Positions 11,856-26,600 of a DNA stretch of 64,000 bases are shown one piece after another. The stretch covers positions 62,001-126,000 of the forward strand of contig WFMF01000453.1 in the NCBI GenBank assembly GCA_011033025.1, in the 5' to 3' direction. Position 1 is the stretch's first letter; each line of letters opens with the position of its first letter. The DNA is from Beroe forskalii. Taxonomy: Eukaryota; Ctenophora; Nuda; Beroida; Beroidae. Both the position numbers and the translations under genes were made by a program. Below the pieces are notes generated by a model. It was not told the DNA's origin. It did no database searches and saw only the letters and a program-made list of their open reading frames with translations.

Positions 11856-14800
11856 AGCTCGAAAGGACTCGAAAATATTGATATGGCTCCTTAGTTAGAT
11901 TCAACAAATGAATTGATGTAATGCAGTGCTGTGCGCAACTGTGCTTACATAACACGATTCCATATTATGCCATGAATCGAAACCATAGAAAATACAAAAT
12001 TCTATGATATATCTAATATCAGCAAACTCGTATATATTAAATATTATTTTTGCTCATGAGTCATGGTATGAATATATGCACACTTTGTCATAGTCGTTAG
12101 TGGTGATCTAATACTGCACTATGTTGTAATGTGTCTGATAGGTCTGCAAAAGTAACCATATAATCACAAGCTGTATGACGGATAATAGTTTCTAACGGGA
12201 TGGAGTGTTCCTCAGTCCTCAAGGATGGTTTGCTGTTTCCTTGTTTTTTAAATCTTCTGTTAAATCGGTTGCTAAATTTCCCGCCAACTATATTTCTTCA
12301 GATCCTTTTTTAACACCCTTCTCTAGCGTCGATTGAGTAGTTAATGAAACAATGATGTTGTGGAATGAAACTTTTGTATCCACTGAATAATGGCACTTTG
12401 AATGGCACACTGAATAATGGCACAATGTGATGCGTATCATGCATATTAAACTCGGCTTCTGCTCGTCTAATATCTCAATGCTGCCCTATACATTACTGCC
12501 TCCAATGTATCGTAGTAATTCCTCTTAATTCACTGATGTATGCAGACCGTACAAACGCTGTGTCGTTACAGTGAACAATTATAATCGATCAAATTACCCT
12601 GGTTCGATATAAAGCAGGCATTATTCCATAGACTCCCACAACACAGCAATATAATGATCACTTCTCAGAATACACGTTTTATATAGCCTATAAACAAAGC
12701 ATTGTCAGTGAATTGCTGACCTGTTTGTGAACGTTACACTGCTGTGTATTTTCATATGTTATTTCAATTTTAATCGTGAGTTTGATAAGTTGATAGTATA
12801 AGGTCTTCACTGAGAAGGTGGCTCATAATAAAGAAGTAGGGAGATGTGAACCCTCGTTCAATTCAACATGCAGTTGTCCAGACATGCCCTTTGCACGTGC
12901 CATTTGTGCGCGCCACACAAATCAATTTCAAGTTCTCCGAGTGCCTGGTTCCAATAAATACAGCCTTAGACTAATATCTCATTAAGTACATTAACTACCC
13001 TGCTTTGTCATCATATCCTAATTGATTAAGTCCTGTGCCCTGACCTTTGGAGAATTTATAATTAATTTTTCACGAAGCATATATCAACGCACGAACAATT
13101 ACTGTGACCTAAATATTATCATATATCTGTGTATGCCTTTCCACTGTTGAATTCGTACCAAGTACCACCCTCTGTTAGCCTAATTCAGTAACTCAGTGTG
13201 TTAGTAGCGCAGGGAGCTCCACATGTTACTCCTTCCCTGGTGATATAAAAACTCGCAGTGGACAAGACTTCCCTCATTTCCTGTACATCCTCCTTTTTGC
13301 TGTCTTCATTCAAACCAGGATTCTAATAAACAAGAAAAAACATTTGTTTAAGATTATAGTGTTTCACGTAGCTACATTTAAGTTAATTCTGTTTTCCTGA
13401 CTTCAAATCGAATATTTTGCTTTGCTTTGGTAAAGTTTCGGTAGGATTATCCAACTTTCGGCTACTTCTGTACCTAGAGTCAACTCTTTCTCAACCATAC
13501 TGGATTCATTAATCTTGCCCACTTTTCATGGATCATGTTCAAATTTATTATCAGAACTCGGTTAATTTTCTCACAGTATTTTCTATTAGAATATGATGTC
13601 ATACTATGTGACCTAATCTCCTATGATTTGCACCAAAATCTATTAACAGTTCATCTATGATCTGTCCATTTCTTGAGCATAAATTATTTATAAACTTTTA
13701 ATAAACTGTTTGAATTTAACTGCAATAAGTATAAAACAAATATAATTCTTTATGAGTATGATATCAATTAATTAGAGAATGATAAGTTATGAATTATCTA
13801 TAATTGTCATTAATTTTCATAATTTATAAAATCTGCGTTGTGGCTCATGAATATTGAAAATACAGCCATTTTTAAACTTTTCAATTGTTAAACCAGGGTC
13901 CTGACTAGGGCTGGCATGGTGGTGCCCTGTAGCATTCAAAGGGTCAGGTGTCTTGTTAAGATGGCCCAATGGGCTACATACATAATTTATAGAGCTATCA
14001 TAACGGCAAAGAGTACATCTGGAAGCAAATTCAATTAACTGGGCCTCCTAGGTCCCCATATATTGGCACCAACCACTGGTTTAGATGACGTCATTACCAT
14101 AGCTCAAGCCGATGAGTTGATGACGTCTGATAGTCTATTTCTCTTGTTTTGATATCCCCTGATCATGAGTTTCTGACTCCATGTGTTCTGAGAGAGTGAG
14201 AGAAAAGTGAGCATTGAGCGAGCTTTGAGCATGGCTCATGCAGGGTGCTGTAACAGTGCCAGCCATTGACTCACTGACCAATGACCTATACTCAGTGTTC
14301 GTGTATGTTTATATTCAAGAGTTTGTCAAAAAAGGAAAGTATTTGGAAAACCGTTTTCTATTTAGGTAGTTTGTTGTTTTCTATTTAGGTACCAATGCTC
14401 ATTTGATTCAAGTTTAAATGCTTAATTTTCATTAACAAACGTGGATTCCTCCAGATTCATAGAATTTCACTATTCAAATTCACTTGCACATTTGAATTGA
14501 TAATTCATTACCTAATTTTCAATTTAACTGCAGATTTATTAAGACTTAAAGAGTAGATAAGGTTCAGTGTCGTATGTTTCAACTTACACCTGGCGTATTC
14601 CACATGATGTAATCTTTACGTCACATTGCTCTGTGACCTGACTGTGACTTGTAACTTTCCAGATTTCATTGCTCTCCTTTAGTTGCTATTTGTGAGCTGT
14701 GTGACGAACATAACACCCTGTTCTGATTAATTAAATGTCATTAACGAGCTGCACTCGGTGAAATGCATCATCGCAGTTTTGATTTTCTAATTTCTGCAGA

Positions 14801-15055
14801 AAAGTTCTCCTCACAGAAATGCTACTCTTCAAGTAACACTATATGTTTGTCATTACAAACTATTATCAGTTACGTATTACCCTATATTATCATCGCATGC
14901 CCAATCAGTACACGACTTTGCGGTCAAATCGCACGCCCGTTGGTCAATTTGACAAATAAACAAATAAAGCTGTGGGTAAGCTGATATTCCTAGTTATCTA
15001 GTATCTAATCATCAAGTTTTACTAATTATTACTTCGAGAAGCCCCTGCTATATTA
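11856..15055. other. Intergenic, no gene seen
   Basis: AT-rich sequence without a supportable gene. TGACGTCA (near 14086) is followed by GATGACGTCTGA about 37 bp later; these look like CREB/ATF-type sites, but there is no adjacent gene to tie them to. Confidence 0.45.
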
Positions 15056-15123
15056 GTTCATGAACTTTTAAAAAAAGGAAACTTCATGTTATGAAGTTTC
15101 CCTTTTTAAAAAGTTCATGAACT
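15056..15123. repeat. Near-perfect 68-bp hairpin
   Basis: GTTCATGAAC at both ends and GAAACTTCAT/ATGAAGTTTC inside make a long stem with a loop of about three bases; the A/T run in the stem differs in length by one or two. Confidence 0.85.
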
Positions 15124-15137
15124 TTTTAAAACTTTTT

Positions 15138-15167
15138 CAGTTGATTTGAATGAATTCAAATCAACTG
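15138..15167. repeat. Perfect 30-bp palindrome
   Basis: CAGTTGATTTGAATG is followed directly by its reverse complement, centred on an EcoRI-type GAATTC-like core. It lies 15 bp after the previous hairpin. Confidence 0.85.
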
Positions 15168-17290
15168 AAGAATAATATTACATTATTCGTTCGAAAATTG
15201 ATATTTTGCGTGATTTTAAACACCCCGGCTTATTGAAACACCATTTTAACATACTACTATCAGCTGATGGAGAGGTAGGGACATGAAATATGATATTCAC
15301 AAAACCCACATACTGTAAAATATAAGGACGCACCAATTGAGATGTAATTAATTAGATGTCTTTCTTTTTCACCTTTCTACTCGGTTTTTGATGTTCAAAT
15401 TAACCAACTTGTGTCAACTATATTCTATCATTGGAAGTGTTTTTAAAATGGTTACTACATGAGTACATGATGCGCCTGCTAAATGTAAAATGACTTGAGC
15501 CATGACATGTTGAAGTAACAGAGAAGATAGGATATAAAGCACTATGAAATATCCCTCCAACCAGCACCTCAGATAGTACCCAGTGAAGCACTGATTCCTT
15601 GGGGATATGAAATTTTGGGGGCACGAAATTTGGGGATATTTTTTGTAATTTTGCACATGTTTACGTACTATGATGATGACACGGTCATATTGAAATCTTT
15701 TGGGGAGCGAAAATATGGGAAATTTTTTCAAAAAACCCCAAATTTCGTACATTTCAAAATATGTCTCGTAAGGTAATCTGGTAACTGAACCATAACAGAT
15801 TGTTTATTATTCTCTTCTCGGCTTGTCGGCTTAGCGAACTGCGAAGTGAAACGAAGAACTCCTAACATCAATCGTTTCACTTCGCCGAGCCAAGAATAGA
15901 AAATTTAAAACTTCAAATTGTGCCTGATAAACTTTGTGTAATGTTTTAATTCAAATTGTGGCAAAAATGGTCCCTAAGCCTAAGGTCACATCCTAATCTT
16001 ATGTTGTTCCAAAGAAATTACAACTATTAGTATTTAGTTTTTTTTTGTTTTTACGTGTGACATTGAATTTGATATTATGTCAATTGTTATGCATATAGTA
16101 ATAGAGTAACCAAGTACTAGGAGGTTAGGAGGAGTTTCATAGTTTCATACCATTGACTTGTGTCCATAGCACCTTTCTGCACTGCTTATTGGATTGTTAT
16201 TGTTAGATAACGAGATTTAATTTCCTGGTTCTAATTTGCACTACTGTTTCACGATGCTATGTATTAGGTGGTCACTAATCTGATAATTTAGTGGTATCAG
16301 ATTTTAACAACTTATTAACTAGAATAATAACGATTTGTTGAAAAGATAACTTAAACTGACGTTATCAAATTATCGAATAGCAACTATCGGAAATTAAACC
16401 CGGTTTGAATTACTGAAGCACAAGCATCCGCCTAGTCACACCTTTTACCTTGACAATAAGTAGAAAGTAAGCTCATTGAGATGAAAAGATAAGAAAGCTA
16501 CTATTTAGGTACCGAAAAGAGCTAAACAATATTCCCTGTTCGTCACAGTATTATCGCTTTATTGTGTTTGAGCATCCTTCATAATTCACTAAAGACCGGA
16601 TGAATAACACTATAACTTATGTTAATTATTTGTAAGTGTATGTTTAATATTTATTAAAATTAGGTTATCGACGCTTGAGTTAACTAATTAATACCTGTTG
16701 AAAATATGGAAATTTGGTTGAGTGTCAAGTATTTAATATTGTTTCACTTTTTTTATATTTTTAAGTCGGTTTGGTTGCCTGAATGCGTACTGCTCTTTAA
16801 TTTCTCAATTTATTTTGGCTTTCGTACCCATTCATTTCGTAAATCGTACTGGTAATCGAATAAGTGAAGTTGTAAGGCTGACTATCCATGAAGCACAGTG
16901 TTAAATGCATTTGAATTAGAGGGCTCCTTGATTTGAAAAGCTTCGAACAATTTGTACATCTGTTGCTTACTTGTTCCATCAAATCAATCCTAAATCAAGA
17001 TAATATTCAAAGAAACTTTGTATCTTCACATAGTATTTCTACGAATCATTGTGTTCGATTTAGCCTCAATACCGTCGGCACGCAACGCATAGTACCGTAT
17101 GTACTGTACAACATTATACTATTTTAGTATTTTGAGCCTGGAGCTACTTGGAGAAATCTGTACGATTTCATCGAACAAACAAAACATGGTATTTGAATTC
17201 TAAAGAAGTGCCTGTTCCTTTAGAATTATGATATTCTCATGTTGTGGTGAAAGAATGGGATATACTTAAACATTTCAAGGGATAGAATAC
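15168..17290. other. Intergenic upstream of the Ral-like gene
   Basis: No coding region is supported. A stem-forming block lies at about 15808-15905 (GAAGTGAAACG pairing with CGTTTCACTTC, and TTCTCTTCTCGGCTT with a near complement). The last 200 bp before the GTPase start are pyrimidine-rich on the plus strand. Confidence 0.45.
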
Positions 17291-17515
17291 AATGGAACTT
17301 CTGAAAAGCGTTGTACTTCTGAAAAGCGTTGTACAGTGTTCACTGTTCCTACTTCCATACTTCCTAAGATTTTGCTTAGACCCTTATTTACCCCTCCAAT
17401 CCCCCCACCTTATCTTACTTCTCCCTCCTTCCCTCACTCTAATATTCCAGTTACCGGGAGGGGGGCTGCCCCTTATCCTGTTTCTCAAATCTCACGCTAA
17501 ACTACCTCAGTGAAG

Positions 17516-17608
17516 ATGACGGCGCCCAACAACAAATACAACATTACTGTGATAGGGGCACCCGGAGTGGGGAAAAGCGCCATCTCCCTTCGCTTCTTAT
17601 ACGAGGAG
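17516..17608 (+). CDS. Ral-like GTPase exon 1 (P-loop)
   Basis: 31 codons, phase 0 at the donor (GAGGAG|GTATGT). Encodes the N-terminus and the guanine-nucleotide P-loop GAPGVGKSA. The donor is the first copy of a sequence that then recurs through the 33-bp minisatellite filling the start of intron 1. Confidence 0.93.
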
Positions 17609-20600
17609 GTATGTGCTAGGTTGCTAGGATGTTGCTAGGAGGTATGTGCTAGGTTGCTAGGATGTTGCTAGGAGGTTTGTGCTAGGTTGCTAGGATGTTG
17701 CTAGGATGTTGCTAGGAGGTATGTGCTAGGTTGCTAGGATGTTGCTAGGAGGTATGTGCTAGGTTGCTAGGATGTTGCTAGGAGGTTTGTGCTAGGTTGC
17801 TAGGATGTTGCTAGGATGTTGCTAGGAGGTATGTGCTAGGTTGCTAGGATGTTGCTAGGAGGCATGTGCTAGGTTGCTAGGATGTTGCTAGGAGGTTTGT
17901 GCTAGGTTGCTAGGAGGTTGCTAGGAGGTATGTGCTAGGTTGCTAGGAGGTTGCTAGGAGATTGCTAGGAGGCATGTGCTAGGTTGCTAGGAGATTGCTA
18001 GGAGGCATGTGCTAGGTTGCTAAGAGGCATTCAGCATTAGGTTGCTAGGATACCTGTACTAAAGTACTAAGTTGCTTGGTATGTTGCTTGGTATATTCTT
18101 GGTAAGTAGATCGCTAAGAAGAAAGCAAGGTTGCTAACAGGGTTGTTAGGAAGGTTTCTGACACGGTTGCTAAGCGAAGTGAAGAATTTATTAGGTGTTT
18201 CATATTAAGTGTGACTATTTTGAAACTGTACTGAAAATTCAACGAAAGACTTGGCACTGATTATCAGTCTTCTTGATATGCCAATATGATTTGAATTTAT
18301 GCCCAAAAAGTTTCCAGATGATTGCAATTATTTATTTTTTCACAAATTGACCTTTTGCTAGGGCCACAGTTTCAGAAACTGAAAATTTCCAAATTTGATG
18401 CATGCTAGGAGATTTGCTGTTTGTCATACCTTTTAGGCACTCTACTGAGTTTTTTTTTGTCCAACTGAGGCAGTGTGGTGTCTAAGCTATCAAAAATAAA
18501 CATCCAAAGGTTTGAGGTCATGCTTTGACTAACTTCACGATGAAAAATATTGATCTGCCTAGTCAGTTGCAAAGTGTCACAAACACTGGAGTCTGCTAAC
18601 AGAATAAGCTGGACCCTACACTTGACCCACAAAGGTTTTCATAGTTACTGATTCACCTAAGATACAAAACTGATGCTTCATACTTTCATAGCATGGTCAA
18701 TTCTATACTTTGAACTCGTAAACTGTCCTTGAGATCCTCAATTTTAGTAGAAACTGCCTTTAGAAACGAATGAGATGTGCTTTTCTTTCTTGCTAGACAG
18801 TGGCACTTTGATACCGCTGCGGCAGATCAATATTTTTCATAGTGAAGTTGGTCACAGTATAACTTTAAACCTTGAGATGTGTATTTTTGACAGTTCAGAC
18901 ACCACACAGCCTCAGTTGTAACAACAAAACTCAGTACAGTGCCTAAACGGTATGCGAAACAGCGAATCTCCCAGCATGCATCAAATTTGGAAATTTTCAG
19001 TTTCTGAAACTGTGCCCCAGCAAAAGATCGATTTGTGAAAAAATGGATGATTACAATCATCTGGAAACTTTTTGGGCATAAATTCCAATCATATTGGCAT
19101 ATCAAGAAGACTGATAATCAGTGCCAAGTCTTTCGTTGAATTTTCAGTACAGTTTCAAAATAGTCACACTTAATATGAAACACCCTGTATTAGGTTGCTT
19201 AAAAGCCATGCCTGAGAAGTGAGAAGCTGAGACTGCTAAATTTCCGAGAAACATTCTACACGCCACGGTCAAAAGTCCCAAAGAATTATTAACAATAAGA
19301 CAGTAATTTGCGAACAAAGGAACAGTTTCACCCATTCTATGAGACCATTGTGCGCTCAGTGAAAAGCAAGTGTGTGCAGTGTAACACTGCAACACTGTAA
19401 CACTGGTAGTTCTGTGTATCCTGTACACAGGAAAGTGTGTAATGTGTGCACTGTGCAGTGTGTTCAGTGTTGCAGTGTTTTGTGTACACAGTGCCAAACA
19501 GTGCAGTGTTGCTGTTTACTGTATACATAGTGCCAAACAGTGGCAGTGTTGCAGTGTTTTGTGTACACAGTGCCAAACAGTGGCAGTGTTGCAGTGTTTT
19601 GTGTACACAGTGCAAAACAGTGTGCAGTGTTGCTGTTTTGGGTGTATTGTGTATTCAGTAAACTGTGTTTGAGTGTTCTTGCGAAGTGTACTTTAGTAAA
19701 TGAGGTAGGTATTTAAGTAATGCATGTCCTTTGATGAGGCGGCCTTCCATAACATGCTATGATAGCATGGTCATTGGGCACTCCTTGCAAGGGAGGCTGG
19801 AATGTGGAAAACTTAATTCTACTACGTCACAGAATCCGGAAACCAGTAGTAACTACTTTAATTACAGGGGATTAATAATGCTACGGCATAAAGTCTGTGA
19901 AGTGCATGAATACAGTTTATCAAATCTAATTTCACTGATTTTCATGCAAACTGAAGTGAAGCATCGTATGATAATTCAGTGTCCGTTTGTTCCTTGCTTC
20001 CTGTGCACTAGGCGTGACTTCCGGTCCCACAAAACATGTTCTTATAAGGAAATTTACACGATTTCCGCAACGTCCGTGAATTAATTCTTTGATAGAACAT
20101 GACTTGTTGAGATGTAACAAGTTACGTAGAAGTTGTGACTGAAAATCAGATACACACCCTTATCACAGATAAGAAACTCTGAAATACCTATTCTTGATTC
20201 TTTGATAAATTGTCAATAGGTATCTTGCATCATGTACAATGTACAGTACTTTTATGTATTCGTTGGATGGCGATGCGCTGAAATTCTCAAATTTCAATCT
20301 CTGGAGGAGGTTCCCTTCCTTACATAACGGTAGAACTCGGGATTTAATGATGTCTTGAATAATGCCTGAATGAAGAGCGAAGTAATGCATGCCGAGGTAA
20401 AGCAAATAAGGCCACTATTTGTTGGTCTGATTTTCCTTTAATTTGCAACAAAGTGAGAAGTAGCTTCTGGAATCAGTTTCAGGTTGTAAGTTACTGCTGT
20501 ATTGTGCACTACACTGCACACTACATGGTCTAAGTTAGTAGTACAATTAGTAATTTATTAGTTACTAGAAAAGCCCGTTGGGCCTGTTAGATAATACAGG

Positions 20601-23600
20601 ACCAAATAATAAGCTCTCAAAAAGTTTATAAAGGAGCAAATTTGCCATTATTCTTTGGTTACTTTTAGTAATGCTGGACCGGGCAAGTTTTGATTATTAT
20701 AACTTGCCAATGTATGATCTTAAAATTAAAAACCGAGTATCGTATTCAAACTGACCGTTGAATTAAAGCATTGATTTACGTCAAGAGCTGTCTTCCAAAA
20801 TCGCAATGTGCTATGCCCAAATTAGATTCAATTTGATTTTGCTTCTGTTCAATCTTAAATTGCTCAAAATTCACATTTTCCGTTACCATCAACTCAGCAT
20901 TAATTTAAATCGACCGACGTCTGCCAAAGATTTATGAAGAGATGCTATCGGAAATAGCCTCCACGATGCCAGTCATACCCGTCCTCTTTCTTCGGATCTT
21001 GAATTTGAAATGAAACACAGCAAACAGGTCGTTCTTTCAAACGCTACAATGCAGCAGTCAACAACGTATCAGAAAGCACTCGCATAGAAATGATCATAAT
21101 CTGCACGTGCAGAATATCTGTATCCATAGCAACGGCGCGACTTAGCCCAGCTTAGCCTTCGTTTCTCTTGATATTTTCTTGGCAAGGTCAAATTTAATTG
21201 TGTACGGGAGCACAAACATTATTCACGTGCTCTTACGAAATTATAATTAAGATTGGTGTAACAACCAGGCATTGTTATATCCATTGTTTATGTTATTGTT
21301 ATTCAAATTGTAGCCATTTCCACCTAGTTAGTCATTACTATGTTCAAGGATTCTGAAAAACACTCAAGATGCACATTTTACTCATTAATTAATATATACT
21401 TCTATACTTACTCGACCAGGTGCACATTTGAACTGGTCCACCAGGCTTTATTCGTCACACTTGTGTGAGAGCTACCCCACAGCACTGAGTACACTGAGTC
21501 CACACAGCACTGAGTCCACACAGCACTGAGTACACACAGCACTGAGTCCACACAGCACTGAGTCCACACAGCACTGAGTCCACACAGCACTGAGTCCACA
21601 CAGCACTGAGTCCACACAGCACTGAGTCCTCGCAACACTGAGTCCACACAGCACTCAGTCCACACAGCACTGAGTCCACACAGCACTGAGTCCACACAGC
21701 ACTGAGTCCACACATTTCACAGCACTGAGTAGTGAGTACACACAACACTGAGTACACACAGCACTGAGTCCACACAGCTCACACAGCACTGGGTCCACAA
21801 ACACAGCACTGAGTCCACAACAGCACTGAGTCCACATGATGAATCGGAGTGACGTGATGAATCCTTAGCAGAACCCCATTGATAAGCCTGCCACACCCAC
21901 TGTATAGTGCATAATGCATACAGTTTACACAATACTGCATACAGCTTACAGAGTAGCATATGCTTTATGTCGCGACCCATTGCATACAGTTTACACTGCA
22001 TAAAGTTAACCCAGTAACGCAGGATTCAAATAGCGTGTTTGTGTGACATAATCATGCTACATAATTTCTCCTAGTTAACGCGGTTACGTACATTATTTCC
22101 CCCAGTTAACGCGGTTACGTATATTATTTGTGCTAGTTTACATGACATAATAATGTGCGTGTATTGCATACCATAAGCTCCGAGAAGGAGTGTAAAGTCC
22201 ACATCTACTGCACACTAAACCTGTAAGGTAATGCGTGCGAATAAAAGCGTTTTGTAAGCACAGGCAAGGTATTTTAAACTGGCTATATATAATATACATG
22301 AAATAACCGAGTTTGCGAAATTAAGCTACGAATTACTAAATTGCAATGTGGAATTCTTCCACAGCAAATCCTGTGTATACCTTATGTTTACCATGTACGG
22401 TGCGTGATGTATTTACGTAATGAACGATGTACAATGTGTATACATGTTACAAACTGAAATATGTACATTGTAATGCACATTATACGTTCTGTTCATATTG
22501 TATTCTATGTATATAGCAGATAGCTGTATAGTACGTTGCACGTTGTTCACCCTATTTTACATAAAGCTCACATTGCTAATGTGTATAACATGTATTTTAC
22601 ATTAACTTTAGTAAATGCTGTACATTTGCAGCTTCACTGCCCACGAAGCTCCGAGAGTGCCTCAGATAATGTGTTTTGTAGAGTTCCTCAAATAGCGTGT
22701 GTTTTGTAGATCGTGGAGGTGATGAAGCTTGGATATACCACTGTGTGTATAATTCAGGTGGAAAACACGTACGTGTGTGTCACAGGCGAGAGTGTCTGAA
22801 AGTGTGTAATGAGAGTATTTTCATCCACAAACCACAGTACAGAATTGCTGCAATCTGATCAATCTGAGTGGGAAGATTTGTTTGTGTATTATCAAGAGGT
22901 GCAAAATTTTTGTGTTGTCAGTATAAATGGTATCGTTTTAAATAAAATCCTAGCACCATTTTACCTAGACAGTAGACATGGGTAAAATAGACGTGGAAGG
23001 TGCAATTCAGCCCTGACTCCATCTGGTGTAGATGGTTGAAATGCCTTGTGAGATGTAAGATGGGATGGCATGACGATGTTTAACTTAAATCACAACAGCA
23101 GACAGCTGATAGAATGGAATGTGGTGGTCACTGGTCAGAGTGGCAGGTGTTTAATGATAGAAAGTAGAGTGGTGCAGGTGCAAGGTAATCACTAATCAGG
23201 TGGATTGCTGCAACTAATAAACTGGGTAAAGAAAAAACAACAAGTTGCATTGAAATATGTAAACAAAACATAGAGCTTATTGAATTCTATTACAAATCAA
23301 TATCTTCTGACGACAATAATCACAAGATTTTCGTAAGCTTCTGATAACAACTCCCTCTCATCAGTTGTTTATCTTTTAAACTTCAATCTCTTGAGCAATA
23401 TCTTCTTACTTTGAGAGCTGTGCAGATACCTCCGACACTAAGTCGAGGCGGTTGCTCAGCTGGAAGTATGAAGGTTACTTCACAGCAAGTCCTGACTGTT
23501 CGCTGTTTCAGTTCGTGGATGACTACGAACCCACCAAATTGGACAAGTTCGAGACCAGAGTAAACTACCAGGGACAAGAAGTGGATGTTCAGATCACCGA

Positions 23601-26600
23601 CACAGCAGGTAATGGCACCCTTAAATTCTGTAGTTTCTTACATTCTCATTCGGAAAAGAAGATTTCAAATTGACTTTAAATCACTATAAATGACTATAAA
23701 TTGACAGTTAAACCCCCTATGACAAGGAAAATGGCTATAAAGAGACTGTGAAACCGCCAGGTCAAGAGAAATGTCCATATTACAAACTGACTGTAAAACC
23801 CCCAGGACATAAACTGACTGTTATATCCCCGGCAGGTCAGGAAGACTACGCCTCAGTACGAGACACCTTCCTGCGAAGTGGGGAGGGGTTCCTCTGCGTC
23901 TTCAGCTTAACGGACAGAGACAGCTTCGACCACATAGAGGAGCTATACCAGCAGGTAAGAGGGAAATGCCAAATGGAGCATTCAGGTTCAAAATGTGAAC
24001 CATGTAATCTAAACATCGCAAGAAGTGGTAAGGCTTCTACTGTACCTCATGTTGGAGTCTCATTTGGTTTACATTATACAATCCACTGAAGGGGAACCAA
24101 GGGTGAGAGGGGTGATCGGAAGCCTTCATTCTCTGAGTTTCCTAATTAGTGGGGGGTTCCTTATTAGGGGCCACTGCGTTCCTTCACGATGTCTTGATGT
24201 ATTCAGTTTCATGCCATGAAATCGTGATATGAGCATTTACTCTTTTTCTTCGGAATTTATTAATTGAGCCCTCCTCCCCTCGGTAATGTGGCGGTGTAAT
24301 TGAGAGAAATACAGCTAGCTGTCAATCCTTGTGCTGTTGCTGACAGCTGTGTGACTCCCGGCTTAGTAGATACACTGTTTAACATCACCATTTAACTGCA
24401 TTAAACTGTGACAATGACACTACTTTACGAGTTCCTACACTCGTGTTATCTGGATACATGGCTCTACATTTCAACACTGGATATTATCCTTCATGTGTGT
24501 GTACACACTCCAGTTTAATCTGGATTTAATGCTTTTGCTCCTATCCAGTGCTAGTTGTAGTAAGGAAGTAAGGAGAATACAATTAAATTCAGTGCGATGT
24601 CCATTGTCCATTTCCATTTAAGGAAACGCACCAATGACCATGTTAAGGGGATTGTCACCTTCAGCGACATTGAACTACTGTTACACGGTCAATGCTGTAC
24701 AGATATTAGTTGAAATATCCTTATTAATGTTGACATAACATCATAGTGCATTTACAGAGCACTTCACGGTTTTCTGCGTGTAACCAAAGTTAAGTACTGC
24801 ACTATATAATGCCTGTTTACACGCAAGGACATCATGATAGTGTGGACTGTGGCTGACAACTTGGTTACGTGTGTAGTACTGTAATACAAGGCAGGAGTTG
24901 GATGATGTTTGCATATAATGTGGAGGATTCTGCTAGTATCATAGAGCCCACGCCACCAGAAATAGGCGAATTCCCACGCGTATTGACTCCCCCTTGACTG
25001 AAGAAAAAACAAACAATGTTTCCTTTAAATCTTTATCATGAAAAGATGTTTATGAAAAGTCATGAACTTGAAGTGCCCAGATTGCAGTTTTATAATCTTG
25101 GCTAGATTCACAATTATATAATCTTTGTAATCCTGTTAAGTGTAAAGGAGAAGCTTTCTTCAATGAAGAAAAGCTTTCTTTAATGAAGAGAAGCTTTCTT
25201 TGATGAAGAGAAGCTTTCTGTAATGAAGAGAAACTTTCCTCCAATGTCGTCAGTAACTCCGGGCTGGTGACAAGGAATGTGGGATTGTATACGCCTCATC
25301 AAAACTTGCCGGCGAGGGACTATTAAAGGATAATACATCTGGAAATAATGTACATTATGGTTATCATTGATAACACCCTTCTAATATGACAATCAGATAC
25401 AACCCCTCAGCATGGCACTGGTACAAGATAAGATGATGATGGAAAATGATTAACTCTGCCTGATTACAGTGCTGGTGATAATACGATATTTGTAGTGACT
25501 GTAAGAGTTACTGTAGTAACTCTTGAAGTTACTATGGTAACAGTAGGAGTTAGTGCAGATAAAGATTAACGATGTAAGACGTGTTATAGGTTTACGTGAC
25601 CGAAGTTCACAGTTCTTAGTTTAAGATGAAGTCACAGTTCCTAATGCCCTCACACAGCACATCGTAAAGTTGTAGCCAGGTAGCCTCCACAGTCTACAGC
25701 ACCTAGTAAACTACTAAACTAGGGTGTACAGCACCTAGTAAACTAGTAGTTAGGTGACACTTGATACGACCCACACAGCTAGCACATCTTATCTGGAAGT
25801 GAGTAGGGAAGTTCGGAAGTTGGCGCCAGAGGGATGACTATATACATATTTTATACGCTCAAAGGTAATCACTTAATCAGCATTGAATATGAAATGAGTG
25901 CCATATGTTCTTTTATTCCAATTTATTCACCTTGTACTATAGCTAGGAAGAAGACACGTAGCACTCTGATTTATGAAGAACAAAATACATAACCGTGTGT
26001 TAATCTTTATTCTTTTAAGGGAACAATTTTCAACTTTTAAAACATACCTTATTGTAGGAAATTAAGCACTCAGAAAATTAAGCACCAATGCCTCGAAAAG
26101 GGCTTAATTTCATGGTGCTTAATGACATGCTGGCTTAATTTTTAGAATGCCTTAATTTTCAAGTAATTTTGGGATTTTTACACGTCAAAAATTTTTCGAT
26201 ATTTCGCAGTAGTAATGTAGCAATGGGAGTACAGAATCTAAATAATAATTTAATGATGAATTGAAAATAATAAATGGAATAATCAATTGATATTTTCGTC
26301 GTAAGCCTCCATCTCCTCGTCTTCAGCTTCCACAAAGTCTTGGTTCTACATTCTCAAAGTCACCGTTATTGTCTCGATTCCTGTCCACAGAACACCAAAA
26401 ACTTAGCCTTTCCTTCAACTGACCGTTCAAGTTTGACCTGACTCTTGATCTAAAGCCCTCCTTGTGTGATGGGTGACCAGAACTTTTCTTCAGTCAGAAC
26501 TTAAATCTGTTTTAGATAACAGATGCACATTGAACATTACGTGTCATTTGAATGAATTTTGAAAAATTTAAATTAAGCCTACATGTAATTTGGCCTCCAT

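Noticed and set aside
14080-14135. CRE-like promoter from two TGACGTC motifs
   Set aside because: No adjacent gene start, and similar motifs occur in unrelated places (near 27634, 31493, 57600).
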